A stretch of DNA of 64,000 bases from Janthinobacterium lividum (GTDB lineage Bacteria; Pseudomonadota; Gammaproteobacteria; Burkholderiales; Burkholderiaceae_D): assembly GCF_023509035.1 (NCBI RefSeq), contig NZ_CP075583.1, forward strand, positions 1,550,001 to 1,614,000, in the 5' to 3' direction. The position numbers and the translations under genes are program-made. Within the stretch, counting starts at the first letter, position 1. Each line of letters starts with the position of its first letter. The notes under the pieces were generated by a model, which was not told the DNA's origin, searched no databases, and saw only the letters and a list, made by a program, of their open reading frames with translations. Below, one piece after another: positions 58,979 to 64,000 of the stretch.

Positions 58979-60646
58979 ATGCTCCATACACTGTCCATTC
59001 GCGATTTTGTCATTGTCGATACCATTGAACTGGAATTTTCCGCCGGCTTCAGCGTGCTGACGGGTGAGACGGGCGCCGGCAAGTCCATCCTCATCGATGC
59101 GCTGACCCTGGCGCTGGGCGGGCGCGGTGACGCCAGCGTGGTGCGTGAAGGCGCGGCCAAGGCCGACATCACGGCCGACTTCTCCGTCAGCGAGGTGGCG
59201 CAGGCCTGGCTGGTGGCGCATGAATTCGCCAACGACGATGGCGGTGCCCTGTTGCGCCGCGTGATCGACAATGCGGGCCGCTCGAAAGCGTACATCAACG
59301 GCATCCCCGCGACGGCCGCGCAGCTGCGCGAACTGGGCGACATGCTGGTCGACATCCACGGCCAGCACGCGCACCAGTCCTTGTTGAAAAGTGAGGCGCA
59401 GCGCGCCTTGCTCGACGGCCAGGCGACGGCGCGCGAAGCGGGCGCGGAGCAGGATGCGCGGCAAGTGGCGGCGCTGCACAAGCGCTGGCGTGCCCTCGTG
59501 CGCCAGCGCGAAGAATTCGAAACGAATGCCGCCAACGTGCTGTATGAGCGCGAACGTCTGGAATGGCAAGTGGGCGAACTGGAAAAACTGGCCGCCAAGC
59601 CCGGCGAGTGGACGGAGATCACGAACGAGCACAGCCGCCTGTCGCACGCGGCCAGCCTGCTGGAAGGGGCGCAGGAAGCCCTGTCCCTCATTTCCGAGTC
59701 GGAAGACCATCCCATCGTGTCGCAACTGTCGGCCCTGAACCAGAAGCTGGGCAAGCTCGTCTCCGTCGACGCGGAATTGCAGCCGATCGTCGACCTGATC
59801 GAATCGTCGCGCATCCAGCTGCAGGAATCCGTGTACGCACTGAACAATTACCTGGACCGGGTCGAGCTGGACCCGGAGCGGCTGCACCAGCTCGACGCGC
59901 GCATGGAAGCCATGCACAGCACGGCCCGCAAATTTCGCGTCACGCCCGAAGAATTGCCGGAGGAACACGCCAAGCTGTCGGAAAAGCTGCAGCACCTGGC
60001 CGACGCTTCCGACATCGAGGGCCTGCTGCGCCAGGAAGCGAAGATCGAGGCCGAGTACCGCAGCGTGGCCGAGCGCCTGTCCGACACGCGCCGCGCCGCC
60101 GCCCTGGAGCTGGGGCAAGCCGTCACGCGCGCCATGCAGGAACTGAGCATGACGGGCGGCAGCTTTGAAATCGCCCTGCACGCGTGCGAACCGGCCGCCC
60201 ACGGGCTCGAGCAAGTCGAGTTCCTCGTCGCGGGCCATGCGGGCACGGCACCCCGATCCCTGGCGAAAGTCGCTTCCGGCGGCGAACTGGCGCGCATCGC
60301 GTTGGCCATCTCCGTCATCACCTCGCACGCCACCACCACGCCGACCTTGATCTTCGATGAGGTCGACAGCGGCATCGGCGGCGCCGTCGCCGAAGTCGTG
60401 GGGCGCCTGTTGAAACGCCTGGGGCAGGGACGGCAAGTGCTGTGCGTGACCCACTTGCCGCAAGTGGCCAGCCAGGCCAATCAGCATTTCCAGGTGGCAA
60501 AAAGCACCCTGGACAATGGCAAGACGGCGTCGCGCATCGACATGCTCGACGCCAAGGCCAGGGTGGAAGAAGTGGCGCGCATGCTGGGCGGCCTGGAAAT
60601 CACGGCCACCACGCGCAAGCATGCACGCGAGTTGCTGGCGATTTAA
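58979..60646 (+). CDS. recN: DNA repair protein RecN
   Basis: 555 residues, normal length. SMC-like ATPase for double-strand-break repair in the cytoplasm. Walker A is GETGAGKSILIDAL, the signature is VASGGELARIALAIS, and Walker B with the D-loop is LIFDEVDSGIGG, with a coiled-coil region between (~residues 150-350). ATG 58979 gives the family start MLHTLSIRDFVIVDTIELEF; the frame is open 24 bases further but without support. It follows nadK closely, and both lie downstream of a LexA box, so SOS induction is likely. Confidence 0.95.
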   Translation: MLHTLSIRDFVIVDTIELEFSAGFSVLTGETGAGKSILIDALTLALGGRGDASVVREGAAKADITADFSVSEVAQAWLVAHEFANDDGGALLRRVIDNAGRSKAYINGIPATAAQLRELGDMLVDIHGQHAHQSLLKSEAQRALLDGQATAREAGAEQDARQVAALHKRWRALVRQREEFETNAANVLYERERLEWQVGELEKLAAKPGEWTEITNEHSRLSHAASLLEGAQEALSLISESEDHPIVSQLSALNQKLGKLVSVDAELQPIVDLIESSRIQLQESVYALNNYLDRVELDPERLHQLDARMEAMHSTARKFRVTPEELPEEHAKLSEKLQHLADASDIEGLLRQEAKIEAEYRSVAERLSDTRRAAALELGQAVTRAMQELSMTGGSFEIALHACEPAAHGLEQVEFLVAGHAGTAPRSLAKVASGGELARIALAISVITSHATTTPTLIFDEVDSGIGGAVAEVVGRLLKRLGQGRQVLCVTHLPQVASQANQHFQVAKSTLDNGKTASRIDMLDAKARVEEVARMLGGLEITATTRKHARELLAI

Positions 60647-60662
60647 ACGCAGGCTTAAATCC

Positions 60663-60726
60663 GGGGTCAGACCCCCGGATGCGTTAGCGCCGAGCTTGAC
60701 GTTAGCGGCATTGAGGGTCTGACCCC
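60663..60726. repeat. GGGGTCAGACCC inverted repeat (REP-like)
   Basis: A perfect 12-bp inverted repeat, GGGGTCAGACCC (60663-60674) and GGGTCTGACCCC (60715-60726), encloses 40 bases containing a repeated GTTAGCG motif. It sits in the 149-base gap between recN and hemH. To my recollection, intergenic elements with this core recur in many betaproteobacterial genomes. Possible roles are a REP-type element or transcript-end structure. Confidence 0.6.
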
Positions 60727-60795
60727 AGTGCCTCGCTATTAACTCAATGCAACTATAATAACTGGCTATCCATCCAACGCCTTCGAAGAGCCTTC

Positions 60796-61905
60796 ATGTC
60801 ATTTCAAACAGAACCGCCGTACACGCATGGCAGTATCGACCGCAGCGCCGTGGTGCTGGTCAACCTGGGCACGCCCGATGCACCGACCTCGTCGGCCGTG
60901 CGACGCTACCTGAAGCAATTTTTGTCGGATCCGCGCGTGGTGGAGATTCCCCGCATCGTCTGGTGGTTCATCCTGAACCTGATCATCCTGCCTTTCCGCT
61001 CTGGCCAGTCGGCCAAGAAATACGCGTCGATCTGGACGCGGGAAGGCTCGCCCCTGAAAGTGCACACGCAAAAGCAGGCCAAGTTGCTGGCCGGCGCCCT
61101 GGCCGAGCGGGGCCATGATGGCGTGACGGTGGCCATGGCCATGCGCTACGGTTCGCCTTCCTTGCCCGACGTGCTGGCCAAGCTGAAAAGCGAAGGCTGT
61201 GAGCGCATCGCCATCCTGCCTGCCTATCCGCAATATTCGGGCACGACGACGGGTTCCATCTACGACGCCGTGTTTGCCCATTACGCCACGGTGCGCAATG
61301 TGCCGGAATTGCGCTTTATTAAGCAATATCACGAGCACGACACGTATATCGACGCCTTGCGCGACTCCGTGCTGAACCACTGGGAGGCGCATGGCCGTCC
61401 CGAAAAACTGGTGATGAGTTTTCATGGCGTCCCCAAGCGCACCTTGCTGCTGGGCGACCCCTACCACTGCCAATGCCTGAAAACGGCGCGCCTGCTGGCG
61501 GAAAAGTTAAAATTAGCTAAAGATCAATATGTGGTGACCTTCCAGTCGCGCTTTGGCAAGGCCGAATGGCTGCAGCCGTACACGGCGCCCACCCTAATAG
61601 CGCTGGCGCAACAGGGCGTCAAGCGCGTCGATCTGCTGTGCCCGGGCTTTACCAGCGATTGCCTGGAAACGCTGGAAGAGATCGCCATGGAAGCCAAGCA
61701 TGATTTTGAAACGGCTGGCGGCCAGCAGTTTCATTACATCGCTTGCCTGAACGAAACGCCAGCCTGGATCGCGGGCCTGGTGGAAATTGCGGAACAGCAC
61801 ATGATAGGCTGGCCTACGATGAAGACGGCGGCGCAGCGTGAAGCGGACAAGAAAGCGGGCGAGCAGGCGCGCGAGGCGGCGCTGGCCCTGGGCGCGCCGA
61901 ATTAA
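60796..61905 (+). CDS. hemH: Ferrochelatase
   Basis: 369 residues. Inserts Fe2+ into protoporphyrin IX, the last step of protoheme synthesis. Family features are VLVNLGTPDAPTSSAVRRYL at the N-terminus, YPQYSGTTTGSIYDAV, the ferrochelatase signature block SFHGVPKRTLLLGDPYHCQC (catalytic His) and CPGFTSDCLETLEEI with the second conserved glutamate. The C-terminal Ala/Glu-rich tail is a little longer than in E. coli. A perfect terminator hairpin follows at 61937-61958. Confidence 0.95.
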   Translation: MSFQTEPPYTHGSIDRSAVVLVNLGTPDAPTSSAVRRYLKQFLSDPRVVEIPRIVWWFILNLIILPFRSGQSAKKYASIWTREGSPLKVHTQKQAKLLAGALAERGHDGVTVAMAMRYGSPSLPDVLAKLKSEGCERIAILPAYPQYSGTTTGSIYDAVFAHYATVRNVPELRFIKQYHEHDTYIDALRDSVLNHWEAHGRPEKLVMSFHGVPKRTLLLGDPYHCQCLKTARLLAEKLKLAKDQYVVTFQSRFGKAEWLQPYTAPTLIALAQQGVKRVDLLCPGFTSDCLETLEEIAMEAKHDFETAGGQQFHYIACLNETPAWIAGLVEIAEQHMIGWPTMKTAAQREADKKAGEQAREAALALGAPN

Positions 61906-61936
61906 GCAGTCGCTGCCGGTATCCAATATCATCAAG

Positions 61937-61958
61937 AAAGCCGCGCTTGCGCGGCTTT
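61937..61958 (+). terminator. Terminator hairpin after hemH
   Basis: Perfect 9-bp stem AAAGCCGCG / CGCGGCTTT with a CTTG loop, 31 bases after the hemH stop, ending in a short T tract. Confidence 0.75.
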
Positions 61959-62164
61959 GTCATGTCTGGCGTGGCCAAGGGGTTTTTCAAATAGCAACAC
62001 CGCCAGTGGCGATGGCTGCGGCGGGGCTGGTAGAATGCCCGCTTTGCCGTGGGAAGCCTGGAAAATCAAGGGGGCGCGCGCACGGATCGCTGTCCGGAAT
62101 GGGTAGCGTTTTGTAATAAGCTGTAACATGGATCGATGTAATCCTGGTTTTGCCGCACATACCC
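61959..62164. other. Gene-free stretch between hemH terminator and heat-shock promoter
   Basis: The whole hemH-grpE gap is 353 bases. Between the terminator and the sigma-32 promoter I see no supported gene, repeat or RNA; a regulator site for heat shock could lie here but none is recognisable. Confidence 0.5.
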
Positions 62165-62192
62165 CTTGAAACAATAGGATATAGCCCCATCT
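62165..62192 (+). promoter_or_regulatory. Sigma-32 heat-shock promoter for grpE-dnaK
   Basis: CTTGAAA (62165-62171), a 13-base spacer and CCCCATCT (62185-62192) match the RpoH consensus very closely. The promoter lies 66 bases before the grpE start. No CIRCE inverted repeat is visible here. Confidence 0.9.
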
Positions 62193-62258
62193 GCCCGTTA
62201 GTGTTGTAAAGATAGTTAGACTAACTCATTTAAGTCATTGATTGTAGGAGCTTTTCAG

Positions 62259-62795
62259 ATGCAAGATCAGGAAAACCAAGCTGTACCTAATCCGCAAGCG
62301 GACGCCGCGGCGACTGCCCCATCGACTCCCGCAGAGCCTACTTTGGAAGAGCAGCTGGCGAGTACCGAAGCGCGTCTTGCAGAGATGCACGATGCCTTCA
62401 TGCGCGCCAAGGCTGATGGCGAAAATATCCGCCGCCGCGCGCAGGAAGATGTTGCTAAAGCACATAAATTCGCAGTGGAAAGCTTTGCCGAAGCCATGGT
62501 GCCGGTGAAAGACAGCCTGGAAACGGCGCTGACGGTGGAAGCACCGACCATCGAATCGCTGAAAGAAGGCGTCGAGATGACCCTGAAGCAATTGAACGCC
62601 GCGTTCGAGCGCAACCGCCTGGTGGAAGTATTGCCAGTGCAGGGTGAAAAGCTCGATCCGATGAAACACCAGGCTGTTGCCGTGGTGCCAGCGGAGCAGG
62701 AAGCCAATACCATCGTGTCAGTCCTGCAAAAGGGCTATATGATTGCGGACCGCCTGCTGCGTCCAGCCATTGTAACGACCGCGCAAGCAAAATAA
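62259..62795 (+). CDS. grpE: Nucleotide exchange factor GrpE
   Basis: 178 residues from ATG 62259, preceded by GTAGGAGC. Releases ADP from DnaK. It has an acidic, Ala/Pro-rich N-terminus, a long helix ([21 protein letters not shown]) and the family's C-terminal beta block ([24 protein letters not shown]). The upstream in-frame TTG at 62238 lies before the ribosome site and is not the start. It lies downstream of a sigma-32 promoter and 91 bases before dnaK. Confidence 0.95.
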   Translation: MQDQENQAVPNPQADAAATAPSTPAEPTLEEQLASTEARLAEMHDAFMRAKADGENIRRRAQEDVAKAHKFAVESFAEAMVPVKDSLETALTVEAPTIESLKEGVEMTLKQLNAAFERNRLVEVLPVQGEKLDPMKHQAVAVVPAEQEANTIVSVLQKGYMIADRLLRPAIVTTAQAK

Positions 62796-62886
62796 TCAGA
62801 GTGCGGCATCAAGCAAGCCTTGAAACCATGCCGCTTTGCCACATATAAGAACCATCTGAAATCTAGCAAATAAAAGGAAAAAAATC

Positions 62887-64000
62887 ATGGGTAGAATTAT
62901 CGGTATCGATCTGGGAACCACGAATTCCTGCGTTTCCATCATGGAAAACGGTCAACCAAAGGTAATCGAAAACGCTGAAGGCGCACGCACGACGCCGTCG
63001 ATTATTGCTTATCAAGAAGATGGCGAAATTCTCGTCGGCGCGCCAGCGAAACGCCAGGCCGTGACCAATCCGAAAAACACGCTGTACGCAGTCAAGCGTC
63101 TGATCGGTCGCAAGTTCGACGAAAAAGAAGTCCAAAAAGACATCGCGCTGATGCCGTACCAAATCATGAAAGCCGACAACGGCGATGCGTGGATCGGCGT
63201 ACGCGACAAAAAACTGGCGCCGCCGCAAATTTCGGCTGAAGTCCTGCGCAAGATGAAGAAAACGGCAGAAGACTACCTCGGTGAAGAAGTCACCGAAGCC
63301 GTCATCACCGTGCCTGCGTACTTCAACGACTCGCAGCGTCAAGCGACCAAGGATGCCGGCCGTATCGCTGGCCTGGACGTCAAGCGCATCATCAACGAGC
63401 CAACCGCGGCAGCGCTGGCGTTCGGCCTGGACAAGACCGAAAAAGGCGACCGTAAAATCGCCGTGTATGACTTGGGTGGCGGTACGTTCGACGTGTCGAT
63501 CATCGAAATCGCAGATGTTGATGGTGAGAAACAATTTGAAGTGCTGTCGACCAACGGCGACACCTTCCTGGGCGGCGAAGACTTCGACCAACGCGTCATC
63601 GATTACATCATCGACGAGTTCAAGAAGATCAACGGCATCGATCTGAAAAAGATCCGATCGCCCTGCAGCGCATCAAGGCTTCGGCCGAGCGCGCGAAGAT
63701 CGAGTTGTCGTCGTCGCAACAAACCGAGATCAACGAGCCGTACATCGCCATGGCGAACGGCGCACCGGTCCACTTGAACCTGAAGATGACCCGCGCCAAG
63801 CTGGAATCCCTGGTGGAAGAGCTGATCACGGCCACGATGGAACCATGCCGCATCGCCATCAAAGATGCTGGCGTGAAAGTGTCGGACATCGATGACATTA
63901 TCCTGGTCGGCGGTATGACGCGTATGCCGAAGGTGCAGGAAAAAGTGAAGGAATTCTTCGGCAAGGATCCACGCAAGGACGTGAACCCGGACGAAGCCGT
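62887..64000 (+). CDS. dnaK: Chaperone DnaK, 5' part (cut by window end, one frameshift)
   Basis: Hsp70 ATPase domain. ATG 62887 follows AAAGGAAAA. Visible motifs are the phosphate-1 loop [49 protein letters not shown], the phosphate-2 loop [12 protein letters not shown], and, after the shift, [17 protein letters not shown]. In the given sequence the frame breaks at an A5 run (63646-63650): IDLKK should join [19 protein letters not shown], which needs one more A. dnaK is essential for normal growth and this is a typical homopolymer error site, so I take it as a sequence error. The gene continues beyond 64000. Confidence 0.95.

Noticed and set aside
58964..60622. Long antisense reading frame (552 aa) opposite recN
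   Set aside because: High-GC shadow of recN; no ribosome site or recognisable domain.
61959..62164. CIRCE/HrcA operator before grpE
   Set aside because: No TTAGCACTC-type inverted repeat was found; the sigma-32 promoter is sufficient.

Overview
The window looks like a chromosome segment of a high-GC betaproteobacterium of the family Oxalobacteraceae, most likely Janthinobacterium or a close relative such as Massilia or Duganella. This rests on the nadK-recN-hemH-grpE-dnaK gene order, the protein sequences and the base composition; no 16S gene or other decisive marker is present.

Region 1 (1-45.3 kb, all + strand) is a giant nonribosomal peptide synthetase (NRPS) operon that continues beyond the left edge. 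It holds the 3' part of one NRPS gene (1-5474), a MetA-like acyltransferase (5471-6268), a CmlA-like diiron beta-hydroxylase (6273-7874), a five-module NRPS gene (7926-25235) and a four-module NRPS gene ending in a thioesterase (25248-38916). These are followed by a TonB-dependent receptor (38967-41102), a penicillin-acylase-family Ntn hydrolase (41185-43625) and a PvdE/SyrD-type cyclic-peptide ABC exporter (43622-45301). Adenylation (A) pocket residues read by eye give the order X(DLKN..)-X(DVFY..)-X(DAKN..)-Glx-D-Ser-D-Tyr-X(DLKN..)-D-Ala-X(DTVD..)-Glx-Gly, with D residues inferred from dual epimerisation/condensation domains. Receptor, acylase and exporter together suggest a secreted, iron-scavenging-type peptide made as an acylated precursor and deacylated in the periplasm, as in pyoverdine. 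An EntD/Sfp-type phosphopantetheinyl transferase (46572-47333, minus) probably primes the carrier domains.

Region 2 (45.3-50.1 kb) is an accessory junction. It contains a decayed IS5-family element with a CTAA target duplication, a 5'-truncated HerA-like ATPase, a gene of unknown function (possibly one gene with the next) with a Mrr-like PD-(D/E)XK nuclease, and 18-bp direct repeats that may be an IS21-family end. It is more AT-rich than its surroundings.

Region 3 (50.1-64 kb) is core genome: TetR regulator, Pcm, rhodanese, TolC, YdcZ-like transporter, LysR, GloA, OsmC, a sorbosone-dehydrogenase-like protein, a small hydrophilic protein, NadK, RecN, HemH, GrpE and DnaK (cut by the window end). 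A LexA box precedes nadK-recN and a near-consensus sigma-32 promoter precedes grpE-dnaK.

An important caveat is that many long genes are interrupted by single-base indels, mostly one missing base in a homopolymer, including in dnaK and nadK. This pattern points to sequencing error rather than real gene loss. I give the NRPS genes as the reading frames actually open and state how they join. The NRPS genes also contain very long near-identical internal repeats, so the assembly of 14.8-36.5 kb needs independent confirmation.
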